Shown here piece by piece: positions 1 through 5,707 of a stretch of DNA of 5,707 nucleotides; within the stretch, counting starts at the first letter, position 1, and the number at the start of each line of letters is the position of its first letter. The stretch is from an uncultured Bacillota bacterium (GTDB taxonomy: Bacteria > Bacillota > Clostridia > Caldicoprobacterales > UBA3941). The translations under genes and the position numbers were made by a program. Under the pieces are notes generated by a model, which saw only the letters and a program-made list of their open reading frames with translations, searched no databases and was not told where the DNA came from. Where the stretch lies: the NCBI GenBank assembly GCA_937960725.1, contig CALGOY010000260.1, positions 1 through 5,707 of the forward strand. Reading direction: 5' to 3'.

Positions 1-54
1 AATATGTATATCCCTAAGGGTAACCGATGGGTTACTCCTATGGAGATAGAGTAG
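1..54 (+). CDS. C-terminal end of an upstream protein (partial)
   Basis: Frame 1 is open from the window edge to a TAG at 52-54 and reads NMYIPKGNRWVTPMEIE. The stop overlaps the Shine-Dalgarno of rng (AGGGGG, 53-58), so the two genes are probably co-transcribed and perhaps translationally coupled. In many clostridia the gene just before rng encodes a DUF2344 (TIGR03936-type) protein that follows a radical SAM gene, and a short tail ending in a TPMEI-like stretch would fit that. The family assignment rests mainly on remembered gene order. Seventeen codons cannot identify the protein. Confidence 0.5.
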   Translation, partial: NMYIPKGNRWVTPMEIE

Positions 55-67
55 GGGGCCTAGATCA

Positions 68-1603
68 TTGAGTAAGAAGATTGTTGTAGACGTTCAGCAT
101 GGACAAACGAGGGTTGCTTTATTAGAAGATAATAAATTAGTAGAGCTCTATGTGGAGGGAGAGGAAACCCAGCGGCTAGTAGGGAATATCTATCGGGGAA
201 AAGTAACTAATGTTCTTCCCGGAATGCAAGCTGCTTTTGTCGATATTGGTTTAGATAAAAATGCTTTTTTATATGTGGGCGATATAAATACGGATAAGTC
301 GATATTTGAATTTCAAAATACACCTGCCGAATCGGCTGATAAAAATAAGAATATTTCCATAAGGGACATAATTAAAGAAGGTCAGGAGATTACCGTACAG
401 GTTTTAAAAGAACCCATAGGGACAAAAGGAGCTAGGGTAACAACCCATATCACTCTTCCAGGGCGTTATCTAGTACTGATGCCCACTGTAAATTATGTAG
501 GGGTTTCCAGAAGGATAGAAGATGAAAGCGAAAGGCAGAGGCTTAAACAGATAGCGGAGAGAATAAAACCAGCAGAGATGGGATTGATTGCCCGCACAGC
601 AGCCCGCGGCAGAACGTATGAAGATTTTATTCCTGATATGGAGTTTTTATGTAGATTATGGGCAAAGATTCAACAAAAGGAGTGGAGGGGCAAAGTTCCA
701 AGGTTACTTTATCAAGATGAAGATCTCATATACCGAACAATACGAGATCTGTACACTCCTGATGTTGACAAATTAATCATAAACAGCAAGGAAGAATATG
801 AAAAAGCCCTCGAGCTCATAGAAGTATTAACGCCGAACTTGAGAGATAGGGTGGAGCTTTTTGAGTCTAAGGACAGTATATTTGAATATTTCGGAATTGA
901 AGCTGAGATAGAGAAAGTTATTCAGAAAAAAGTATGGTTAAAAAATGGGGGATACATAATAATAGATACTACTGAGGCTTTGACGGTTATAGATGTTAAT
1001 ACAGGTAAATTTGTAGGGAGTAAGAATCTGGAGGATACGGTGCTTAAGACCAATTTAGAAGCAGCTAGAGAAATAGCTCATCAGGTACGGCTAAGGGATA
1101 TTGGCGGTATTATAATAATTGATTTTATAGATATGGAAAAAGAAGAGCATAGGCAAATGGTGTTAGATGTGCTCAAGCAGGCTTTTAAAAAAGACCGTAC
1201 CAAAACGAATGTAATAGGATTTACCAGCCTGGGATTGGTGGAAATGACTCGGAAGAAGGTTAGACAGCGCTTGACGTCCAAGCTACTAAAACCTTGTCCT
1301 TACTGCCAAGGGACAGGTAGGGTATATTCGGAAACTATGATTATGGCAAAAGTAGAAAAGGATCTAGAGAGGATGTTTGACAATTCTAACATTTGGGGAG
1401 CTCTAGTTGAAGTGCATCCTGATGTGGCTAGGCTGTGGATGGAAGATGAAGGAAAAGCTTTAGATATGTTAGAGAAGACCCTGGATAGAAAGATATTTGT
1501 TAAAGCAAGGTCTAGTTTTCATATTGAGGAAGTCAACATTATTCCAGTAAAAGGGCAAGAAGAATTAGAACGAATACTTTTAAGCTATAATTACAACGAA
1601 TAA
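68..1603 (+). CDS. rng: Ribonuclease G (RNase E/G family endoribonuclease)
   Basis: This is a cytoplasmic, magnesium-dependent single-strand endoribonuclease that takes part in rRNA 5'-end maturation and mRNA turnover. The 511-residue length is typical of RNase G and lacks the long C-terminal scaffold of E. coli RNase E. An S1-like RNA-binding region spans about residues 37-125 (GNIYRGKVTNVLPGMQAAFVDIG near its start), interrupted by a polar loop at about 75-100. The catalytic region contains VIDVNTGK with metal ligand D309 and IIIDFIDM with D352. The zinc-link CPYCQGTGR has C410 and C413. All three sites sit six residues beyond E. coli RNase E D303, D346 and C404/C407, so the active site and dimer link look intact. 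The start is TTG with AGGGGG nine bases upstream, and the N-terminus MSKKIVVDV matches family proteins. rplU, the usual clostridial downstream neighbour, is absent; alaA follows instead. Confidence 0.97.
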   Translation: MSKKIVVDVQHGQTRVALLEDNKLVELYVEGEETQRLVGNIYRGKVTNVLPGMQAAFVDIGLDKNAFLYVGDINTDKSIFEFQNTPAESADKNKNISIRDIIKEGQEITVQVLKEPIGTKGARVTTHITLPGRYLVLMPTVNYVGVSRRIEDESERQRLKQIAERIKPAEMGLIARTAARGRTYEDFIPDMEFLCRLWAKIQQKEWRGKVPRLLYQDEDLIYRTIRDLYTPDVDKLIINSKEEYEKALELIEVLTPNLRDRVELFESKDSIFEYFGIEAEIEKVIQKKVWLKNGGYIIIDTTEALTVIDVNTGKFVGSKNLEDTVLKTNLEAAREIAHQVRLRDIGGIIIIDFIDMEKEEHRQMVLDVLKQAFKKDRTKTNVIGFTSLGLVEMTRKKVRQRLTSKLLKPCPYCQGTGRVYSETMIMAKVEKDLERMFDNSNIWGALVEVHPDVARLWMEDEGKALDMLEKTLDRKIFVKARSSFHIEEVNIIPVKGQEELERILLSYNYNE

Positions 1604-1635
1604 ATTTTTGCTGGATAGAGGGGACCAGTGCCATA

Positions 1636-1717
1636 TCTATTTTCCACCTTTGTGGCTCTTGCACACCTATGTAGATATCTGCTATCCTTATTAATACCTA
1701 ATAAGGTGGAAAATAGA
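1636..1717 (+). repeat. 15-bp perfect inverted repeat over the alaA ribosome binding site
   Basis: TCTATTTTCCACCTT at 1636-1650 is the exact reverse complement of AAGGTGGAAAATAGA at 1703-1717. The 52-base spacer can itself form a small hairpin (TGTG 1651-1654 with CACA 1662-1665). The right arm ends directly at the ATG at 1718 and includes the AAGGTGG Shine-Dalgarno (1703-1709), so in RNA the left arm would act as an anti-Shine-Dalgarno. No T run follows, so it is not a standard terminator. It could be a translational control hairpin of alaA or a very short mobile-repeat remnant with terminal inverted repeats. I see no clear target-site duplication and no second copy in this window. Confidence 0.75.
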
Positions 1718-1735
1718 ATGAAGTTAGGAAGGTGG
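1703..1735 (+). promoter_or_regulatory. Two tandem Shine-Dalgarno sites for alternative alaA starts
   Basis: AAGGTGG occurs twice, 26 bases apart. The copy at 1703-1709 is 8 bases before the ATG at 1718. The copy within AGGAAGGTGG (1726-1735) is 6 bases before an in-frame TTG at 1742. Both spacings are good. The first copy lies inside the right arm of the 15-bp inverted repeat and the second lies outside it, so occlusion of the first need not silence the second. Confidence 0.6.
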
Positions 1736-2956
1736 CTTAATTTGAGACTATTTGATAAATCGAAGAAACTAGAAAATGTATGTTATGACATCAGAGGACC
1801 GATAATGGATGAAGCTAAGAGGTTGGAAGAAGAAGGATATAATATACTTAAACTGAATATTGGCAACCCGGCTCCTTTTGGATTTGATGCTCCGGATGAA
1901 ATTATTCGGGATGTTATAGCAAATTTATACAATGCCCAAGGATATAGCGATTCGAAAGGCATATTTCCGGCTAGGAAAGCCATCATGCAATATTGCCAAG
2001 AGAAAAATATCAGGGGCGTAGATATTGATGATATTTATATCGGCAACGGAGTTAGTGAGCTCATAGTGATGGCAATGCAGGGGCTTTTAGATAATGGCGA
2101 TGAGATACTAATTCCTGCACCGGATTATCCCTTATGGACGGCGGCGGTCAATTTAGCTGGGGGTACCGCTGTTCACTATATCTGTGATGAGGAATCGGAT
2201 TGGTATCCTGACATAGATGACATAAAGAAAAAAATCACTCCAAATACAAAGGGAATAGTAGTTATAAATCCCAACAATCCTACCGGGGCTTTATATCCAG
2301 AGGAAATCCTATTGCAGATAATAGATATTGCTCGGGAGCATGAGCTTATCATATTTGCAGATGAGATATATGACAAGATATTATATGATGATTTAACCCA
2401 TACATCCATAGCTTCCTTGGCAGATGATGTTTTCTTCGTTACCCTCAATGGATTGTCAAAATCCCATAGAATTGCCGGCTTTCGGGCGGGCTGGATGGTG
2501 CTCAGCGGTAAAAAATCAATAGCAAAGGGTTATATAGAAGGGCTTAACATGCTTGCGTCTATGCGCCTTTGCAGCAACGTTCCAGCCCAGTATACCATAC
2601 AGACTGCACTGGGAGGATATCAGAGCATCAAGGATCTGGTGGCGGAAGGGGGAAGATTGAGAGAGCAAAGAGATTATATCTATGAGCGATTAAACAGCAT
2701 TCCTGGACTTAGCTGTGTAAAGCCCAAAGCTGCTTTTTATGCTTTTCCTAAGATAGATGTGAAGCGGTTTAATATAAGCGATGATGAGAAATTTATACTA
2801 GATTTGCTAAAGACAGAAAAAGTTTTACTGGTACAGGGTACAGGGTTTAACTGGCCAAATCCAGATCATTTTAGAGTAGTATTTCTTCCTGCATTGCCGG
2901 ATTTAAAGCTGGCTATGGATAAAATAGAGAATTTCTTGTCCACTTATAAGCAATAA
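1718..2956 (+). CDS. alaA: Alanine-synthesising aminotransferase, AlaA type (PLP, fold type I)
   Basis: This is a cytoplasmic pyridoxal-phosphate enzyme expected to transfer the amino group of glutamate to pyruvate, giving alanine and 2-oxoglutarate. The protein (412 residues from this ATG) follows E. coli AlaA closely throughout, as far as I remember that sequence: KLENVCYDIRGP (18-29), LNIGNPAPFGFDAPDE (46-61), IYIGNGVSELIV (107-118), PAPDYPLWTAAV (133-144) and NPNNPTG (184-190). PLP contacts are D215 in ADEIYDK and the Schiff-base lysine K248 in NGLSKSHR. The substrate-carboxylate arginine is R386 in DHFRVVFLP. The frame is open back to a GTG at 1628, which would add 30 hydrophobic residues not seen in the family. 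I chose the ATG at 1718 for its Shine-Dalgarno. A TTG at 1742 would give 404 residues and make numbering match E. coli (K240, R378). Function is firm; the start is not. Confidence 0.95.
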   Translation: MKLGRWLNLRLFDKSKKLENVCYDIRGPIMDEAKRLEEEGYNILKLNIGNPAPFGFDAPDEIIRDVIANLYNAQGYSDSKGIFPARKAIMQYCQEKNIRGVDIDDIYIGNGVSELIVMAMQGLLDNGDEILIPAPDYPLWTAAVNLAGGTAVHYICDEESDWYPDIDDIKKKITPNTKGIVVINPNNPTGALYPEEILLQIIDIAREHELIIFADEIYDKILYDDLTHTSIASLADDVFFVTLNGLSKSHRIAGFRAGWMVLSGKKSIAKGYIEGLNMLASMRLCSNVPAQYTIQTALGGYQSIKDLVAEGGRLREQRDYIYERLNSIPGLSCVKPKAAFYAFPKIDVKRFNISDDEKFILDLLKTEKVLLVQGTGFNWPNPDHFRVVFLPALPDLKLAMDKIENFLSTYKQ

Positions 2957-2990
2957 TTAGCAGAATTCACTTACTACTTCCAATCATTGC

Positions 2991-3020
2991 TTGACATTAA
3001 ATGCGAGTATATGCTAAATT
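2991..3020 (+). promoter_or_regulatory. Probable sigma-A promoter of the 34-codon unit/leader
   Basis: A perfect -35 box TTGACA lies at 2991-2996. Eighteen bases later TAAATT (3015-3020) matches four of six -10 positions and is preceded by an extended TG (3012-3013). Transcription would start near 3027, about 29 bases before the ATG at 3056. It lies after alaA, which has no visible terminator, so this would be an independent transcript start for what follows. Confidence 0.65.
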
Positions 3021-3055
3021 TATATTAGTAGAGTTTTTATGGAGGTGGAATTGGG

Positions 3056-3160
3056 ATGGACGATGCCCCTGGGGGTAAGCGGAGCTTCACTTTTATTTTA
3101 TGGGAGCTTTTGAACAAATCCAAGGGCAACCACAGAGCATCCTATTATATGAGGGCATGA
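3056..3160 (+). CDS. Possible 34-residue small protein or leader peptide, unrecognised
   Basis: ATG at 3056 follows a near-ideal GGAGGTGG (3041-3048) by seven bases. The frame runs 34 codons to TGA at 3158-3160. It begins MDDAPGGKRSFTFILWELLN and ends NHRASYYMRA. The product would be basic, with a short hydrophobic patch (FTFILWELL) and no signal peptide or metal-binding cluster. I do not recognise it. The ORF has its own promoter upstream (2991), and its stop lies within the 5' arm of a rho-independent terminator (3154-3198), so it forms a complete small transcription unit. G+C is 49 of 105 bases, well above the very A+T-rich sequence that follows it. The alternative is that this is a structured RNA leader: GGATG (3054-3058)/CATCC (3138-3142) and TGCCC (3064-3068)/GGGCA (3124-3128) are nested complementary pairs. 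Translation is not proven. Confidence 0.4.
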   Translation: MDDAPGGKRSFTFILWELLNKSKGNHRASYYMRA

Positions 3161-3198
3161 CGGATCTGCAGTGCCACGGATTCCTTATGCCTTTTTTT
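3154..3198 (+). terminator. Rho-independent terminator or attenuator before the CNNM/CorC gene
   Basis: GGCATGA (3154-3160) pairs with TTATGCC (3185-3191), including one G-T pair. After a bulged C at 3161 the stem continues with GGA (3162-3164) and TCC (3182-3184). A further short helix, TCTG (3165-3168) with CGGA (3177-3180), is possible around an eight-base loop. Seven T residues (3192-3198) follow at once. It ends transcripts started at 2991 about 65 bases before the next start codon, so it could terminate the small gene or act as an attenuator. Confidence 0.75.
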
Positions 3199-3264
3199 AT
3201 TATATTTTTTTATCGTATATTTTATTATTATATTATCAATTATATATTTTATGGAGGATGAGTT
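3199..3264 (+). promoter_or_regulatory. A+T-rich leader and ribosome binding site of the CNNM/CorC gene
   Basis: The stretch between the terminator T run and the ribosome binding site (about 3199-3252) is almost entirely A and T. GGAGG at 3253-3257 is the Shine-Dalgarno, seven bases before the TTG at 3265; a second TTG at 3268 follows directly. Several TATATT or TATTAT matches to a -10 box exist, but I see no -35 box at proper spacing. The gene may depend on read-through of the terminator at 3154-3198, or on a promoter too degenerate to see. Confidence 0.5.
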
Positions 3265-4578
3265 TTGTTGGTTGCCCAGATTCTGCTTTTGATTTTGCTT
3301 ATTGGATTGAATGCTTTCTTTGCTAGTGCTGAGATTGCATTGCTTTCGTTAAATGAGAGTAAGGTTAGACAACAAGCTGAAAAAGGAGATAAAAAAGCTA
3401 TTATTCTCAAAAATCTATTGAGCGATCCGAACAAATTTTTATCAACCATTCAAATTGGAATTACTCTTGCAGGTTTTCTTGCAAGTGCCTTTGCTTCGGA
3501 CATGTTCGCAGAAAAGCTTGTTGAATTTTTAAATAGAATGGGACTTAGGACTCCGAGAACATTGCTCAACAATATAGCCGTTGTTGTTATAACCCTTGTG
3601 CTATCGTACTTTACCCTTGTTCTAGGAGAGCTAGTCCCCAAGAGGTTAGCCATGAAAAAGTCTGACTTAATTGCTAGGATCGCTGTTGGTCCTATTAACG
3701 CTTTATCAATTGTAACTTCTCCCTTCGTCGGCTTCTTGAGCTTGTCTACTAATTTTGTCGTAAGGCTGTTAGGGATTGATCCTAATGAAGAGGAGGATCC
3801 TATTACAGAAGAAGAGATACTCTTGATGCTGGATGAAGGGGAAGAAAAGGGAACTATAGATGAAAGCGAAAGGGAAATGATCAGCAACATATTCGCATTT
3901 GATAACAAAGTCGTTACTGATATAATGACCCACAGAACAGATGTTGTTGCTATACCAGTTGATGCAAGCTTAAATGAAATAGTCTCGCTAGTAAATGAGG
4001 AAAAATATACTAGATTTCCTGTATATGAGGAAAGCATAGATAATATTATAGGTATTCTCCATTCTAAAGAGCTCATAAAATATATAAATATGGGCCAAGA
4101 AGAAAAATCGAATTTTGAGCTATCTAAGCTAATTAGAGATCCTTACTACGTACCTTCATCAAAGAAAACAGACGAGCTTTTTGAAGAAATGCAGAAAAAC
4201 AAAGTCCACATGGCGGTCGTCATTGATGAATATGGTGGCACAGCGGGAATAGTAACTATAGAAGATCTGATGGAAGAGATAGTTGGAAATATTTTCGATG
4301 AATATGATGTGGATGAAGATGAAAATGATATTGAAAAGCTGGATGATGCTACCTACATTATCAATGGAACCATCGACTTGGATACGGTAGAAGAATTCTT
4401 TGATATTAAATTGCCCGTTGATGAATACGATACTTTGAGCGGATTTGTCATAGGGCAGTTGGGTAGAATACCGGAAGAACATGACAAACCAGAAGTAGAG
4501 TTCAATGGCCTAGTGTTCAAAGTAGAGGAAATAGAAGAAAAAAGAATTTCAAAGGTGAAGGTATGTAGGGCATATTGA
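3265..4578 (+). CDS. CNNM/CBS/CorC-HlyC membrane protein, probable Mg2+ exporter
   Basis: This 437-residue protein has the full architecture of the family once called haemolysin C/CorC and now linked to magnesium efflux (B. subtilis YhdP/MpfA). The membrane CNNM (DUF21) domain covers about residues 1-180. It has hydrophobic segments near 2-20, 60-80, 102-120 and 136-168, an N-terminal NAFFASAE (16-23), and GELVPKRLAM (121-130). Two CBS motifs follow (about 205-340), with TRFPVYE (249-255) and DEYGGTAGIVTIEDLMEEIVG (321-341), likely sites for adenine nucleotide/Mg binding. An acidic linker (345-361) leads to a C-terminal CorC_HlyC domain (about 362-435). Length and domain order are normal, with no truncation. 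The start is TTG with GGAGG seven bases upstream. Two adjacent TTG codons make the start uncertain by one residue. Transport direction and ion are inferred from the family. Confidence 0.95.
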   Translation: MLVAQILLLILLIGLNAFFASAEIALLSLNESKVRQQAEKGDKKAIILKNLLSDPNKFLSTIQIGITLAGFLASAFASDMFAEKLVEFLNRMGLRTPRTLLNNIAVVVITLVLSYFTLVLGELVPKRLAMKKSDLIARIAVGPINALSIVTSPFVGFLSLSTNFVVRLLGIDPNEEEDPITEEEILLMLDEGEEKGTIDESEREMISNIFAFDNKVVTDIMTHRTDVVAIPVDASLNEIVSLVNEEKYTRFPVYEESIDNIIGILHSKELIKYINMGQEEKSNFELSKLIRDPYYVPSSKKTDELFEEMQKNKVHMAVVIDEYGGTAGIVTIEDLMEEIVGNIFDEYDVDEDENDIEKLDDATYIINGTIDLDTVEEFFDIKLPVDEYDTLSGFVIGQLGRIPEEHDKPEVEFNGLVFKVEEIEEKRISKVKVCRAY

Positions 4579-4582
4579 TATT

Positions 4583-4612
4583 TAGACACAAATATATTTT
4601 AGGTAAAATAAT
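4583..4612 (+). promoter_or_regulatory. Candidate promoter for rlmA overlapping the preceding terminator
   Basis: TAGACA (4583-4588) matches five of six -35 bases. AATAAT (4607-4612) matches five of six -10 bases at 18-base spacing; TAAAAT (4604-4609) is an alternative at 15 bases. Transcription would begin near 4616-4620, inside the 5' arm of the terminator hairpin, so the new RNA would carry only part of that stem. Confidence 0.4.
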
Positions 4613-4613
4613 A

Positions 4614-4654
4614 GCTCCTTTCTCCTATTTCTAAAAGAAGAAAGGAGCGTTTTT
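4614..4654 (+). terminator. Rho-independent terminator after the CNNM/CorC gene
   Basis: GCTCCTTTCT (4614-4623) is a perfect 10-bp complement of AGAAAGGAGC (4639-4648), with a 15-base loop and a T run at 4650-4654. It begins 35 bases after the CNNM/CorC stop codon. The rlmA ribosome binding site starts only about five bases after the T run. Confidence 0.85.
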
Positions 4655-4675
4655 ATATGGAGAGGGTGGAGATTT

Positions 4676-5563
4676 TTGCAAAGAGGTGTTTCTATTCGAA
4701 AAGCCAAATTTAAAGAGAATGCTGATATGTTTAGATGCCCTATATGTAAGGCGGAAGTAGAAGTTCGCAATTTTAATAATATGATTTGTGAGAATAATCA
4801 CTGTTTTGATATAGCAAGGACAGGGTATATAAACCTTTTAAGGAAGCCTGTAAAAACCGAATATGATGAGGATTTATTCCGTTCTAGAAATATAATAAGC
4901 GGCAGCGGTTTTTTCGATCCGATGCTGGAAGTTATTAATAATTTAATTTTAGAAAATATTGAAAGCTCTAATGCTGAAGATATTAAGATACTAGATGCTG
5001 GCTGTGGGGAAGGCTCCCATCTAGGGCATATTATAAATAGCTTGCATAGCAAAATTGCAAGGAATATACAGGGGGTAGGAGTTGACATATCTAAAGAAGG
5101 GATACTCATGGCTTCAAAAGCTTTTTTTGATATCATCTGGTGTGTGGGAGATCTAGCCAATCTTCCCTTTAGAGATGACCAGTTTGATGTGATTTTAAAT
5201 ATCCTCTCTCCTTCTAACTATAGGGAGTTTGGCAGAGTTTTAAAAGGCAGGGGAATTCTTATAAAAGTGGTTCCGGGGAGAGATTACCTAGTAGAACTTA
5301 GAAATATTTTTTATGATGGGGAGAGTAAGCGAGTATATTCTAATGAAAAAATTATAGAGCATTATAAGCAAAATTTTAACATTTTAGATAAAAAAGATAT
5401 TCGCTATACTGTAACACTGGATGAAGATAATCTCAAGCACTTAATGAGGATGACTCCCTTATCATGGAATGTTACAGATGAAAAAATCGAGCAGGCTCTT
5501 AATAGAAATATAGATAATGTAACGGTAGATTATACTATCGTTGTAGGCAATAAGGGGAATTAA
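4676..5563 (+). CDS. rlmA: 23S rRNA (guanine-N1)-methyltransferase, RlmA family
   Basis: This SAM-dependent enzyme is expected to methylate N1 of a guanine in hairpin 35 of 23S rRNA: G745 in E. coli RlmA(I), or G748 in the RlmA(II)/TlrB branch usual in Gram-positives. An N-terminal zinc finger has C21 and C24 (FRCPIC), C38 (MICENNH) and H42, followed by CFDIARTGYINLL. The Rossmann methyltransferase domain carries motif I LDAGCGEG (106-113), VGVDISKEGI (134-143), LPF (163-165) and NILSPSNYREFGRVLKGRG (175-193). The family's MTPLSW is at 259-264. The TTG at 4676 is preceded by AGGGTGG (4663-4669). An ATG at 4727 would remove 17 residues and bring the zinc finger to the position it has in E. coli RlmA, but its Shine-Dalgarno (AAAGAG) is weak. 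Sequence alone does not decide G745 versus G748. The reading frame is complete. Confidence 0.92.
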   Translation: MQRGVSIRKAKFKENADMFRCPICKAEVEVRNFNNMICENNHCFDIARTGYINLLRKPVKTEYDEDLFRSRNIISGSGFFDPMLEVINNLILENIESSNAEDIKILDAGCGEGSHLGHIINSLHSKIARNIQGVGVDISKEGILMASKAFFDIIWCVGDLANLPFRDDQFDVILNILSPSNYREFGRVLKGRGILIKVVPGRDYLVELRNIFYDGESKRVYSNEKIIEHYKQNFNILDKKDIRYTVTLDEDNLKHLMRMTPLSWNVTDEKIEQALNRNIDNVTVDYTIVVGNKGN

Positions 5564-5707
5564 ACATTAAATATTGTAAAGATTTATATTGTCCATATTT
5601 TCAATATATGAAAAACCAGTTCAGGGTTCGGGAATCAATTCAATATAGATTTCAGCATCTTAGGTGTATTTGGTATATTAATAGATATTGTATCGGTAAT
5701 ATTGGAA
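5564..5707. other. Intergenic tail with no supported gene
   Basis: These 144 bases after the rlmA stop are A+T-rich. The only hairpin I see, CATAT (5594-5598) with ATATG (5606-5610), is weak and lacks a T run, so it is not a convincing terminator. Short frames stay open to the window edge on both strands (from an ATG at 5608 on +; ending in TGA at 5635-5637 on -), but neither has a ribosome binding site or a recognisable sequence. Confidence 0.4.

Noticed and set aside
1604..1717. Inverted repeat as the rng transcription terminator
   Set aside because: The spacer between arms is 52 bases and there is no T run after the second arm.
3054..3142. ACGA/ACGG motifs and GGGCAAC resembling parts of guanidine-II or c-di-GMP riboswitches
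   Set aside because: Only isolated short matches occur. The paired-hairpin layout of guanidine-II and the full c-di-GMP core are absent.
3450..4076. Long open frame on the minus strand (about 208 codons) inside the CNNM/CorC gene
   Set aside because: It is antisense to a well-conserved protein gene, rich in serine and isoleucine as expected for a shadow frame, and has no recognisable domain.
5635..5706. Minus-strand frame of 23 codons ending in TGA, reading as a possible C-terminus (…NIPNTPKMLKSILN)
   Set aside because: It could be the end of a convergent gene, but 23 codons in A+T-rich DNA without homology I can name is not enough to call it.
5608..5707. ATG-started frame open to the window edge on the + strand
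   Set aside because: No Shine-Dalgarno precedes it, and the translated sequence (many Tyr, Ile, Arg, Cys) does not look like a typical protein start. It is too short to judge.

Overview
This window looks like chromosomal DNA from a low-G+C Bacillota, most likely a clostridium. The reasons are A+T-rich codon choice, strong AGGAGG-like ribosome binding sites, frequent TTG starts, rho-independent terminators with T runs, and proteins that read like clostridial housekeeping enzymes. I see no phage, transposase, CRISPR, tRNA or rRNA sequence. All recognisable genes lie on the + strand.

Layout: (1) 1..54 is the last 17 codons of an upstream gene. (2) 68..1603 is ribonuclease G (rng), complete, with S1 domain, catalytic aspartates and zinc-link cysteines. 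(3) 1604..1717 is a leader holding a perfect 15-bp inverted repeat whose right arm contains a Shine-Dalgarno of the next gene. (4) 1718..2956 is an AlaA-type alanine aminotransferase, very close to E. coli AlaA, with two or three possible starts. (5) 2957..3264 is a 308-base intergenic stretch containing a promoter, a strong ribosome binding site with a 34-codon ORF (3056..3160), and a hairpin/T-run terminator. It is either an independent small gene or an attenuator-type leader for the next gene. (6) 3265..4578 is a CNNM/CBS/CorC-HlyC membrane protein, probably a magnesium exporter. (7) 4579..4675 holds the terminator of that gene and a candidate promoter that overlaps it. (8) 4676..5563 is an RlmA-type 23S rRNA guanine-N1 methyltransferase. 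(9) 5564..5707 has no gene I can support.

Functionally this is a set of neighbouring housekeeping units rather than one pathway: RNA maturation (rng), alanine synthesis (alaA), divalent-cation homeostasis (CNNM/CorC) and ribosome modification (rlmA). The protein-coding genes are ordinary. The non-textbook content is in the gaps: the hairpin over the alaA ribosome binding site, the self-contained 34-codon unit before the CNNM gene, and the overlap of a terminator with a promoter before rlmA.
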